The position numbers were made by a program, and so were the translations under genes. The notes beneath the pieces were generated by a model. That model ran no database searches. It was given only the letters and a program-made list of their open reading frames with translations, and had not been told where the DNA came from. Positions 12,566 through 24,300 of a stretch of 64,000 nt of DNA are shown here, piece after piece. Each line of letters opens with the position of its first letter. Positions within the stretch are counted from its first letter, which is position 1. Source of the DNA: Parietaria judaica (lineage: Eukaryota; Streptophyta; Magnoliopsida; Rosales; Urticaceae); assembly GCA_954871525.1 (NCBI GenBank), contig OX940871.1, positions 24,030,586 to 24,094,585 on the forward strand. The letters run 5' to 3'.

Positions 12566-13237
12566 ATGCTAGATCCGGCGAACGACCTCCTTCCTCCGCC
12601 TTCCTCTCCCACCAACTCCTCCATCTCCTCCTCCGATCTCGACACTGAGGTATCCAATCTCTCTCTCCTTCTTCTGCATTCATACCATTCCACAAACAAA
12701 CTATCTCCTTCATCGATCTCTTCTCTACAGTCGACTGGTTCCTTCTTCCACGACAGAAGCACCACTCTCGGCACGCTCATGGGCGTCAGCTTCCCCGCCA
12801 TCACCTTCCGAGCTCCCTCGCAACGCCGCCGCGAAAACCCCACCTCCACCTCCTCCTCCGGCGGCGCTCGCCGAAGTAGGACGGCGAAGAGCCGGGCCTC
12901 GGCGTCCGCCGCAGTGGAGAGAAGGCGGAGGTGGTGGAGCCTCTGCCGGGACGGCGTCGATGCGAGGCCGTCCTCGCTCGGCGACTTCCTCGCCGTGGAG
13001 CGGCGGTTCGGCGACGGCGGCGGCGAGTTATACGGCGCTGCGGCGGAGCTGGAGGGAGTGACGGCGGCGGAGGAGGAGGCGGGAGAGCGGAGGAGCAATG
13101 GCGGGGGTTTGTTCGCCGACGGAAGGGTTCTGCCGCCGGCAATCAATCTGAATGACACGACGCCCTCTTCGTCGCCGTCGACGGTGTGTAGATTTCCGGT
13201 TTCGCTGACTGCAATCTGCAGTGGCTGTGTAAGATAA
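12566..13237 (+). CDS. Uncharacterised plant protein (AT3G17950-like)
   Basis: Two exons, 12566-12649 and 12731-13237, give 196 residues. The N-terminus, MLDPANDLLPPPSSPTNSSI, leads through SSSDLDTE, across the splice, to STGSFFHDRSTTLGTLMGV. A basic Arg-rich middle contains RRRRWWSLCRDG, followed by LGDFLAVERRFGDGGGELYG and a C-terminal ADGRVLPP...CRFPVSLTAICSG. I recognise the combination SDLDTE-STGSFFHDRSTTLGTLMG from a small plant-specific family that I associate from memory with AT3G17950; no biochemical function is known to me. No convincing membrane segment is visible. The 81-nt intron is a multiple of three and has no in-frame stop, so retention would add 27 residues. The splice is preferred because it joins the two conserved blocks directly. 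Confidence 0.75.
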   Translation: MLDPANDLLPPPSSPTNSSISSSDLDTEVSNLSLLLLHSYHSTNKLSPSSISSLQSTGSFFHDRSTTLGTLMGVSFPAITFRAPSQRRRENPTSTSSSGGARRSRTAKSRASASAAVERRRRWWSLCRDGVDARPSSLGDFLAVERRFGDGGGELYGAAAELEGVTAAEEEAGERRSNGGGLFADGRVLPPAINLNDTTPSSSPSTVCRFPVSLTAICSGCVR

Positions 13238-13339
13238 GATTTCTCTTCTCTCCATTTCATTTCATTGAAGAACAGTTCTTTTTGTGTAAAACTAGTATGT
13301 AACTGTAGATAATCTCAGAAAAGTGCAATTTATCGATAA

Positions 13340-14720
13340 CTAATCGATCTTCAATAGTTGGCTGGGAATTCAAAATTCCATGTTTATCGTCATAAATCCC
13401 GTGTTTTGTTTGTTTCCGATTACTCTTATCAATCGATTATCATCATCAATGTAGTTGGTTGGAAATGCGAAAGTCCGGTTCTTATTTTTGTTTCTGATTA
13501 CTCTTATCGATCGATTATCCATCATCAATGTAGTTAGTTGGAAATGCAAAATCCCGTTTCTTGTTTTTGTTTGCGATTACTCTTATCAATCGATTATCCA
13601 TCATCAATGTAGTTAGTTGGAAATGCAAAATCCGTTTCTTTTTTATTTTATTTTTGTTTTCGAATATCTTATCAATCGATTATCCATCATCAATGTAGTT
13701 GGTTGGAAATGCAATATCCCGTTTCTTGTTTTTGTTTTCGATTATTCTTATCAATCGTTTATCCATCATCAACGTAGTTGGTTAGAAATGTGAAATCCCG
13801 TTTCTTATTTTTGTTTCCAATTACTCTTATCAATTGATTATCCATCATCTATGTAGTTGGTTGGAAATGCGAAATCCCGTTTCTTATTTTTTGTTTCCGG
13901 TTACTCATCCGTCAACTATCCATATCAATGTAGTTGGTTGGAAAAGCAATAGATTATCCATCGATTATCCATCATCAATGTAGTTGGTTGGAAATGCAAT
14001 ATCCTGTTTCTTGTTTTTGTTTCCCAATTGATAATCCATCGTGAATGTAGTTAGTTGGAAATGCGAAATTCCGTTTCTTATTTTTGTTTTCGCTTACTCT
14101 TATCAATCGATTATCCATCATCAATGTAGTCGGTTGGAAATGCAATATCCCGTTTCTTGTTTTTGTTTCCGATTACTCTTATCAATCGATAATCCATCAT
14201 CAATGTAGTTAGTTGAAAATGCAAAATTTTGTTTCTTATTTTTGTTTCCGCTTACTCTTATCAATCTATTAGTATTATCCATCATCAACATAGTTGGTTG
14301 GAAATGGGAAATCTCGTTTCTTACTTTTGTTTCCGATTACTCTTATCAATTTATAATCCATGATCAATGTAGTTAGTTGAAAATGCGAAATTCCGGTTCT
14401 TATTACATTTTCTATTGATCAACTATCTATAATCAGTCCTTCAGAAAAAAAAAAAACTATCTATAATCAGTGTAATAAGTTGGAAATGCAAATTTTTGTT
14501 TGTATTTCTATGAATCAATTGTCTATCATCATTATGGTTAGTTGGAATTGGAAATGCAAAATCTTGTTTCTGATTTTTATTTCGGTTCTCATCAATCAAT
14601 TATCTATCATCATCATAGTTGAAAATGGGAATTTCTGTTTTTAAATATATTTTTATTGATCAATTACATCTGTGTAATTAGTTTGAAATGCATATTTCTT
14701 TTTTGTTTAATCCATCATAG
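13340..14720. repeat. Tandem array of a ~79-bp unit, about 16-17 copies
   Basis: The unit reads approximately 'aatgtagttggttggaaatg', then 'cgaaatcccgtttcttattt', then 'ttgtttccgattactcttat', then 'caatcgattatccatcatc'. Successive 'gtagttggttggaaatg' landmarks fall at about 13451, 13531, 13611, 13697, 13771, 13853, 13930, 13980, 14048, 14127, 14207, 14290 and 14370, with more degenerate copies at both ends and one shortened copy near 13930-13980. It begins about 100 bp downstream of the stop codon of the preceding gene. No coding potential is seen. Confidence 0.93.
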
Positions 14721-14890
14721 ATAGATATAAATGCATGGACTAAATTAATTTCATGTTTTGGATAATCTCGATGAGTGGGAAAAGCAAGAGCTGAAGAAAA
14801 TGAAGCTTTGGCTTTGTTTATAAATAAATTTGTCGTTCTCAAAAACATACTTTTTTAAAGTTGAATCATCGTGTTACGCTTTAGTTGTTG

Positions 14891-14892
<2 letters not shown>

Positions 14893-14952
<60 letters not shown>
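14893..14952. repeat. Compound (TA)n(TG)n microsatellite
   Basis: A TA run of more than 20 repeats passes directly into a TG run of about 10 repeats. Confidence 0.97.
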
Positions 14953-15381
14953 ATCCTTTTAATACTCTAATAATCACACACCAATTTGTATATTTCACGT
15001 GGATCCTATGTTTTCTTGCCTTTTCGTCCTCAAATTTGCATATGTAGAGCATTAGCTTTTCACATTAAGCAAACTCTAAGTTTAAAGTCCCTCAACTTTA
15101 CTAATCAGTGTACTATATGCCCCTAATTATTTCACCTCAACTTTATTTTGTCACATTTTAACTGTTTATGATGAACAACATTGTTAAAATAAAATATATA
15201 AATATTAACTATAATATTATGTCACATGAAAAAATTGTTTAACTGAACATGAATATAGGTGAAAATTGATATATTCCCAAAGCTGCTAGACCATAACTAT
15301 TTCTATGTTGTTTTATATACTCGAGAGAATTCATTAGCTAGTATTAGTAACATGTGAACTCGAAAAGTAGTGTTTAATATT

Positions 15382-15996
15382 ATTGTTGTGAAAAATGTTA
15401 TCAAGGTGCGCCTCAGTGAGGCGGAGGGCTAAATCGCCCTGAGGCTTACGCCTTGCAGAGATAAGTAAGGTGTACGCATCTGACATACGCCTCAGCCCTC
15501 ATCTGAAACGCCTCTGGAGCAGCTTTGAGGCGTTCATGAGAGAAAGAGAGAGAGAAGGGGATGGAGAAATAGCTGCGAGAGAGAAAAATAGAGAGAGAAA
15601 AAGAGAGAGAGTCGTGAAGAAAAGGTTGCGAAGATGATTAGTCATTTTTTATCAATCATTAAAAATTGTTGATTATTTAAAGGAATAACTAAACCTGATG
15701 GGTTTTTATGGTTTATAACATACTTTGTGGTCTTTAAGCCTTTAACAAAAATATTTTATTCAATTGATTAATGATAGGCCAATTAAAATGGGCTAAAATA
15801 TTAATTTTTGAATTAAAAAAACCCTAAAAGTAATCAATTTAGTAAAAAAAATACTTTTGAACACGTTCTCTCACCTAAAATGTAAAATATTTCTTTTAAA
15901 TTATAGAAATTATATATTATTTCAAACGCCTTGAGGCTTACGCCTCGAGGCATGACGGCAAATCACCTCGAGGCTTAAATACGATTTTCACAACAT
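15382..15996. mobile_element. Mutator-type MITE, 615 bp
   Basis: It is flanked by the 11-bp direct repeat TGTTTAATATT (15371-15381 and 15997-16007). Outer ends are ATTGTTGTGAAAA on the left and, inverted, ATGTTGTGAAAA on the right. GC-rich subterminal blocks with alternating GAGGC/GCCTC motifs (15405-15530 and 15930-15975) surround an AT-rich core. There is no open frame. A 9-11-bp target duplication points to the Mutator superfamily. Confidence 0.75.
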
Positions 15997-16007
15997 TGTT
16001 TAATATT

Positions 16008-18639
16008 CTAAATATCGAAAATAGTGACGTTCATTATTTTCTTTTTAAAATACCTCTTAATTGTATATATATTTTTTATTTAGTTCTTTCCTTTGTTCGA
16101 TTTCTCCCTCTCTACACTCAACTTTCAATCATCTCTCTCCCCCACTCAGCTCAAACCTTAATTTTCGCATCAGCCATTTTTTACTGTCCATCAACATAAA
16201 CTTCCGGAAGAATCACTACAATTGTAGGTATAGTCATGGATAGACTCTTTTGTTACGAAATGTATATTTTATTTTCTATATTAGGTAAATTATTTGCAAC
16301 TGTAGTTGCGGGACGCTATTTTTGGTAAGAGTGAGCATTTTAGACCCAACACGATGTTCATCCGTTAGACACCCGACTCCAATTTTGTAGGAACTTTGTG
16401 GCATAAGTGCTCAAAGATTAGATTGGCCCACATGAGCCCATATGAATTAAAGGGTTAATTTATTAAATAATTATTGTGATTAATTGGGTTTGATTAATAT
16501 GATTCATAAAGCATATTAAGTCACAGTAAACCTATTCCAATATATGAAGACAAAAAAAAAAAAATTTAAGCCATTCATTACATAATCACATACAATTAGG
16601 AAGCTTCCCTATTTCTCTCTGTAGCCTCTTGAATTCAACATTTCCCACTCCACGAGAGGTGGTCGAATTCTTCTAGCTCCCGTGAAGTTCTTAGCTCGTT
16701 TCTAATCCCCGACGAAGAACTAGTATTCTAACTCAGTGGTTTTCGGTCATCAAGGCGTTCCGTTAGATGAAGTGGTGTAGGACGTAGAAGACCATGCACA
16801 TTGGACGACTTGTTATGGACTTGTTATGGAGTAACGAAGGCAAGGTAAGGTGGTTCATCCCCGACAAGCACGTGAGAATCCCTTCGTGAAGATGATACTA
16901 GAAGCGTTTTGTAGAGAATTAATTCTCAACCGATTAGTTTTAATATTAGCGATGTTATCTAGATCATGTTTCTAGGATTCCCTGAAATTTTCGCTTTCCG
17001 GGATATGTGAAATCTTAGAAAAACCCAAGAATGAAATCAGAGCTATTTTGATAACTCGTTATTATTGGATTTTTTGGTATAGTTAAATTTCTTAATTTTG
17101 ATTAGAGGTCTGAAATATTAGTGGGAGCAATTTTGGGTCAAAATAAATTTATGAAATTAATTAGCAGAATTAAGAAATTGGGTTTAAATATTTTTTTCTA
17201 TAAAATTTTCCATTTTATGAATCCCGTAATTGGCTGTGAAAACACCAAAATTGGCGACGACGCATTTTTTTGTGTCGCTGCCGTGACAACGAGTTCAGAG
17301 CCAACGGCGACCATTTTTGGCGCCGGAACTTGATGGGCGAAACCATAGGATTCGGCCCCTAGGGTTTCCACGCTTTGAGCTGTTGGACCAGCGTTAGAGG
17401 TTGTCCAACTGGGCCTGGAATAAGACCAGGCCCAAGCCTAGCGTGAGCCACAAAAGGGCTGCGAAGCCCACGGGCTGTTTGCCCAGCTAGGCAACCACGG
17501 GCTTTCCTCGTGGGGCTCACGGGTCATCCATTTGGGGCAGACCCAGGTCATCTCAACCCGGTTTATAACCCGTCCAGACCCATTTTTTAAATTGTCGCAG
17601 GTTGGGCTCATTTTTCTTGAGCCCGACCCGCGACCCAAAAGCCTTTAAGCGGACTTGGGTTTGACCCAAGCCCAAACTGAGGCCCACTCCTTTTTGTGGG
17701 CCTTAGCTAAACTCTTTTGCGATTCTAATCGGTAATTTATTTTTGAAATAAAGAATTTTAATTATTCATGGGACCCATAATTTAAAGTAAGTACCCATTT
17801 AATTTGTGAAATTATCTCTTATAAGAAAATCATAAGATTTCAATTATATTTTCTAAACATTATTTGATTGTCTTATTATATTGTTTTAAATTTTTAATTG
17901 TCTTAGAAATAAAATTAAATCTCATGTCACATGATTTAGTCACGTTATTTGTTATGATTATTAATTAGATTAGTTAGTCATAAAGATTTATTAGATAAAT
18001 CTTTAATTAGCATAAGTTTTATCTAAGTGTAAGTTAGATAATTATTAGTTTAAAGCTATAATATGTTTTAAAGGAACTGGAACAATGTAATGTAGTTGGT
18101 TATTTTAATTAAAAACCCCTCAATAGAATATCAAGTGTATAGTCTTCTTGCTCTGTTCTTCGTTAAGCTCTCGATTGTTCTGGACAGACCTACCTGGGTA
18201 GAATGCATACCGGTTGGGTTTTGAGAAGGCGCGAAGGACACTTACCTAGTCCTCTGGTTTTAGAGCAGGGTGGTGCTTGACCAACGAACCCTAATAGGAT
18301 TAGGTAACTGAAGTTGTTAAGGTCTTTTTCGAATCCCACTTAATCCTAGTAGGATTAGGTATCTGAGAACTTTTTAGATCCTTAAAAGAAGTTATGATTT
18401 TAAAAAGGTAGTTTTACTCCATAATTAAAGTGGAGATTATATGAGATATAAGTATAAGTGTTATTTTTTTTCTATGTTTATAACAATAATGTCAGATGAG
18501 GGTTATGTATTTATTATTACTAACAAATAACATTATGAAAAGTCATTTTATGCTATTATGTATATATGCTCAATTAACAAGTTTGATAATGTTTTATTTT
18601 AGGCTTTCATAATAGTTATGGGGGCAAGGGCAATATTTC
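16008..18639. other. Retrotransposon-derived noncoding region
   Basis: No host gene is seen. The sequence leads into a copia gag remnant at 18640. A block at 17390-17700 is rich in GGGCC/CCCAAG wording typical of LTRs. No clean LTR pair or primer binding site could be delimited by eye. Confidence 0.4.
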
Positions 18640-19230
18640 TGAAGGTAACAAAGATGAACCCGTTGTACTCGGGTAATTTTGATGACTGGTACAAGAATAT
18701 GAGAAGTGTTCTCTCCGAAGAAAAACGGTTACATGTGGTAGAAAAGGTTCATGTGCCATGCCCGAGTCTGTAGGGAGCTCAATCAGATTGGAATACTTAG
18801 CTTAAGTATGTCGGTGAATCCGCTGATGTTTCTCACCTCATGCTCGGATCGATGATTCTGTCAGTTATAAAAGAGTGCGAGCCTTTTGAGCCTTTTCAGA
18901 TGAAAAGGTTCTTGGAAAGAAAGTACGGGGACCTCAACATAATAAACGGGTACCAGATCACGCGTTAGCTCATCCAAAAGAAGATGCACAACACTCACTC
19001 TGTCAAATCGCATTATGAGAAGATGATCAAACTGGCAAACCGATTGAACATGGCAGGCATTTCCATTGGATCAGAGCTTTCGACGTTCGCGATCCTGAAT
19101 TCTCTTATTCCAAATTTCAGTGACACTGTTAGACGATTCTTCGTGGTAACACAGTGCACCATCAATATCTTCTTTGACACACTTATATTAGGTGAGATGA
19201 ACATACACTAGGAAAAGAAGAGAAAAGGAA
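18640..19230 (+). pseudogene. Ty1/copia gag remnant
   Basis: Translation in one frame gives a gag-like N-terminal region (LYSGNFDDWYKNMRSVLSEE), a 'LERKYGDLNI' segment, and then SHYEKMIKLANRLNMAGISI and FAILNSLIPNF, the order seen in copia-type gag (UBN2-like) proteins. At least two stop codons interrupt the frame before the last open stretch (18984-19211). No protease, integrase or reverse transcriptase follows. It is a dead fragment. Confidence 0.65.
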
Positions 19231-21290
19231 AGATCACAACGAAACCACTTTAAAAAAAAAAAAAGATATAGATAAGGAAACATTACATGACCTCAGACTT
19301 AAGCATTGAGTTCGAGTCGGAATCACGAACCCCAAATACGGTGGTCATACTATTGGGATTTACTCCTTAAAGGAGAAATGAAGGACATTTTAGCAAAGAA
19401 AGTAGTTTATCAATAAATTCTTTGATGTAACGGTAAATTGATTGAAAATAAAGGCATTTTATAATCTTTTGCCGAAATTTCAATAAAGTTAATAATTCAT
19501 TCTTATGTTATGAGTTTGCGATTATGTATATTTTTCTACGCCCTGAAACTATCATCAACGAAAAAAGAGTCAATTGTAGACTTAACAAAACACCTCTTCT
19601 TGATTAGTTTAAAAAGAACAGTTCATAGTCTAAAGATCGATAGGGAAATCGTACCCGATTAATGATTGTTTGAATAAACTACTGAGATCAAATCTTATGA
19701 TGTTGATAGTTGAGACTTTAGTGTCTATTCTTGATATATTAGTGAAGATATTGAGCTAGACATGTAGTACTTTGAAGTTTGAGCCAAAACCGTTTCATTA
19801 ATCGAAACTTCAAAATCACAAACAATGGGTATTTTCGTAATTACCTAAATCCTGAAATAAGTGCATAGCTTCTTGTGGTACTTTATGACATTTGATTTGT
19901 CAATTGGCTAGAATCTAAATGATGGATCGAAGACTGACAATTGGTGTCATAGTATTGTTTCGTTGAAGTAAGTGATTCATAGATATGAAATTTGTGTTAT
20001 AACAATGTTACGGCATCAATATCACATAATACTTTGTTCTTTGAAGTGAGAATGAACACACCGGGCTTATTCAGTGATAAAAAATTCTCTAAATAAAACA
20101 TGTGACATGTTGTGATATCTCATTTTTTATTTTTCTCATTCATAAATAACAAATGAGTTGATGAAATAATAACTTAGGGGTAAAACGGTACTTTTACATT
20201 CCCTTTAGTTACTTATTCACAAAGCATAATATCGTAAAATGCACCGTGGACTGTGTGAAGAATAATTGTATCATATCAAATGGAAATAAGAATCGCATAT
20301 GAACTTAGAGATTCTCGGTATTCGTCCTTTAGTGGAATCGATCAATATCAAGGACTAAAAACTCGGAAAAAGTTCTTTTGTGGCCGGACTTTATTCTAAA
20401 GCTTCGTTCATATGGGTCCATGAGGTCTCGATGTTAGACTTTCGGATGAGATTTTGATGAACAAAATTAGTATTAGAAATATGTAAAGTTTATTTATTGA
20501 AATTATTCATTAGTGTTCAATTAACGAATTGAAATATTTTTAAGTACGAAATTAGTCTGGGCAAAGTTTCTCTTATGTAAAAATTATAATATACTTATGT
20601 AATTATTTTTTCATGATAAAATAAATAAATCGTTATTTTATTTTAATCATCTTTATTGAATATATTAAGTTTTTTTTTACGAAGAATATATTAAGTTGTA
20701 TAATCATAGTATTGCGATATGATAAATAAAAGGTAGAGAAAAATAATTCCTTATCCCCGTTGGTGCCACATGACATTTGACTTGAAAATAGTGAATGAAA
20801 GACTAATTGCCTTACAATTTCAGAGAATGAGAACTTTATCACCCAAAAAAAACATTATGACAAACTATGGAAAGACTATCGGTACTTTCATCCTGATTAT
20901 CTTTAAAGATATTATCGAAATACTAAAAAAAAATAAAAAATTCCATCAGTATTTTTATCGACATGCAGCATGCAGCACGCCCATGAAATTTACGCGGCAT
21001 TTGCAGCATGCCCTTTTTTTTTTTTTTTCCTTTCCATCAACTGACGACAAGCCCGTAAAATGAAAGGGGCACAACGGCGTCGAAAACGGCATTTAAAACC
21101 TTACTCAAAAGTAAACTCCCAGAGCATTACTATCTTTCGAACATAAAGTTGAGACTTCCTAATATTTAACACCTTTTTAATAATACACTTCATTATTTGA
21201 AATATTATTAGTCTATACTCCATAGTATACAACCAAATAAATAATAGATGATAATAGCTAGTTGGATTCACTAAAAAGATTCAGACGCAA
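19231..21290. other. AT-rich intergenic sequence, possibly the 3' part of the same dead element
   Basis: No gene or clear repeat structure is recognised. T and A homopolymer tracts occur at about 19250, 20670 and 21015. The 3' untranslated region of the EDM2-like gene (- strand) probably ends somewhere in 21200-21376. Confidence 0.45.
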
Positions 21291-21376
21291 CTAGAAAAGC
21301 AAGAGCTGAATTGTTACAACATTTGAGTCGCAAATTTACTGTTTTCCTCCTCATGCGAACAAACTGGAGAGACGGG

Positions 21377-24300
21377 TCAAAGAAACCTCCCTCGCGGGCG
21401 GGGCCGACCGGGCCCACCCGGGTTCCTGTAAGGGGTCGTCCCACTCCCTGGTGGACGGAACCCGTGCGAACCGTACCCACTGCTCACGTAATGCTGCAGC
21501 GGCAGCACCGGCTCGACCCCAAAGTTGCTTATCCTGTTGTTGTGCAATTCTTCTATTGACCGAGTCTGCTGCCACGATGTTCCCATCGGGGCCACTCCAT
21601 ACACAGTGTTCGACCCGTAATCTGACGGGACGGACTGGATATGACTGACGGGGTTGAACCTTCTATCAATTCTCGGCGAGTACCGGCCCGTAAACTGATG
21701 TCCGTATCCCGTGCCCGGAAGGGGATCGCCGGAAAACCGAGCGAGGCGGTGCCCGTCTCCAGGGTTGAGGTACTTCATCTCGAGCTCCTCCATACTCTGC
21801 TCGCCACCGTAAGAAGGCGTTACGGCGCCTCTGATATCCCCAACAGTTGGTATGCCATAAGAATGACTGTATACACCTTCATGAAAAGATGATCTTTCGC
21901 GATGGATCTCTCTGACGGAAGACTGGGCGGCAGGGCTGTTATCGTAATTAAGCGGCACGCTGGAAGAATGATGGTAGAAATCGTCGTGAGGACTGCTATG
22001 TGAACGCATTCTAGCGTCGTGGATTGGCGAAGGATTGTGGATGGCCAATTCATGGGAAGAATGACGATAATTTTCCTCGGCTGATTCATTGCTTGAACGC
22101 ACTGCGACATTGTCAGAGTCATCATAAGGCGCAATATCCTCGTCAACGTCGTCATATCTTGGCTCCAGCAAAACGCGGTTCTTTGCTCTCTTGTTTTTCT
22201 TCGAAACCCAGCGCTGCTTCACACGATCATTCCTCTCCATGACCGATATGTCAGCGGTATCGGGGGGAGAGATCTCGTTAAGCTCCTCCTCAGATTTGAC
22301 CACATCGGTTTCGATATGATCAGGACTCGGGATCGGATTGTCATCGCTGAGTTGTGCTTCGTCTATAGCATTCGTTGGAATATCAGTCGACGGAAGATCG
22401 TCGTCGTCATGGTGGTTCTTAAATCGGGTAATTCCATTGGGCTGGGCTTTTGGGATATGGCCTTGGGCTTTGGCGATATTTCGGTGCTTAGCGGACCAAT
22501 CCTGGTGACTCCATAAGAAGAGCAGAGGCGGTGTCGTGCACCATTGATCCATTTGCTTGTCACTCGCGTTGATGGATCCTGGCAAATAAAACGACTGCAA
22601 TGCAGGGAGGGGTAAAAATACTAAATTTTGTATCGCTCGAGTGAAAACGAAAAAAAAAAAAGAGCGATACACAAGTTACGCCCCTTTCTGTAACGATTTT
22701 CCCTTTGATTGTTGTATAATTTGACGATTTTCCGCATAATTTTGAATCATGGAAAATGACAATTTTATGCTCGTTAAAAATAGCGCGTGCATTGCACGTG
22801 AATCAAAATTCGATAAAAACTGTCGATAGAGAGTAAATTTCTATAATAAACAAGTTCGTAGGCGACACTGCGATAAAACAAAAAGTTCAGGGGCGTAATT
22901 AAACTACCAAAAAAAAAGGTGAAAACAGAAATCATTGCTTCCTACCTTTCCCGATAGCGAATGATTGTCCTCCCAAATCAGATCGTACGGTCTGTTCTCC
23001 TCATCTAACCTGGTATGATAAATTAGCAGGGTTAGTTTCATTTTCCGCGGAGAAAAAATTACCGGAACAGAATAAGCACTGGCCTCTGGGTTTCCGGCGG
23101 AGCAATTAGGATGAGTAGCTTCGGATTAAACTCGAGGGCCTTTTCAATGAACTGCCATGCTTTAATTCCTCTAATTCCAAAAGGCGGATTAAGCCCCATT
23201 ACCTGGCCCAAAACATATCCAGAAACCGTCCGTGAATAACCAAACAAAAACGTCATACCGAAGAAGAGACCGATCATTACCAACTTTGACCCTGCCGGTA
23301 ATTCTGATGGCTTCACTCCCATCCAGTCCCTAATCTCAACATTGAAGTCTCTCTGGAAAAACAAAAACATAATTATAACAGGATTTAGACACATAAAGAT
23401 ACATATATGTATACATTTTTATTTATGTGCTTAGCAATGGCAATATGGTCCGGAAACGAGAGCGCAGCTAGGACACGAGACACTAATTCTTATATTATGT
23501 AATTATCTTAATGAAGTTCAAAATGAATTAATTAATGCTTCATAGTATTTTGATAAGCTAAATAGGTCTAATCAGGTCAACATGAATAACACTATTAATA
23601 AAAAGCCCGAGTCTGGGTCTTATCTTCAAACACAAATAGTAAAAAGGGACGAGTCTGAGCCTATAAATTGGTCAAAATCGACGAGAATACAACATGAACA
23701 CGACACGGGACACAAAATTTGACCCATATATGTGCCCCACAAAGTAAAAGAACAATTACATTCCCAAAAGTCAAAACCTCGACAATGGAGTATGAAATTG
23801 AGCATAAAAAAACAGAGATGGAAAATCAAAATATCACCTTTGGTGGAAGTATATCGTAGTTTCTGAAATTACACTTTTTTCCCGTTTCTTTGAGCTTTTT
23901 CTCCATGAAGACACTAAAATCATTCGAACCGCAAGCGAAATCCACCAACTGTTCATGAAAATAATAAAACTTACCAACAGTACAATACTATTCACAAAGA
24001 TTGTCCATTCAAAGATTAAATTAGCTAATGGACGTAATCGACAGTGAATATTTACATATAAGGCATAAATTTCACGAAAAAAAAAGAGTAAAGAGAGCAA
24101 TTGACATAAAGGAAAATATAAAGTATGCAAAGAGAAATCGAACCGTGTCACCATCTTGTAAGTACCAGTGGAGCCTATCGACAATCTGTAAAAAAAGAAA
24201 AAAAGATAAAAAACTAAAAAAAATTGAAACAAAAGATTCTGCAAGTTAATGTTAATTTTTTTTTTTATAAAATAAAGCGCCATTCGATAAATTGCATACA

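Noticed and set aside
12502..13260. Long - strand frames opposite the 12566-13237 gene
   Set aside because: Shadow frames of a GC-rich exon; the + strand has conserved blocks and matching splice signals.
13340..14720. CRISPR-like array
   Set aside because: Unit is ~79 bp with diverged copies head to tail and no unique spacers; ordinary tandem repeat in a plant genome.
16340..20470. Full-length copia element around the gag remnant at 18640
   Set aside because: No matching LTR pair, primer binding site or polypurine tract could be found by eye on either side.
21641..22516. Several + strand frames across the last EDM2-like exon
   Set aside because: Antisense to a long, well-supported 1.2-kb coding exon.
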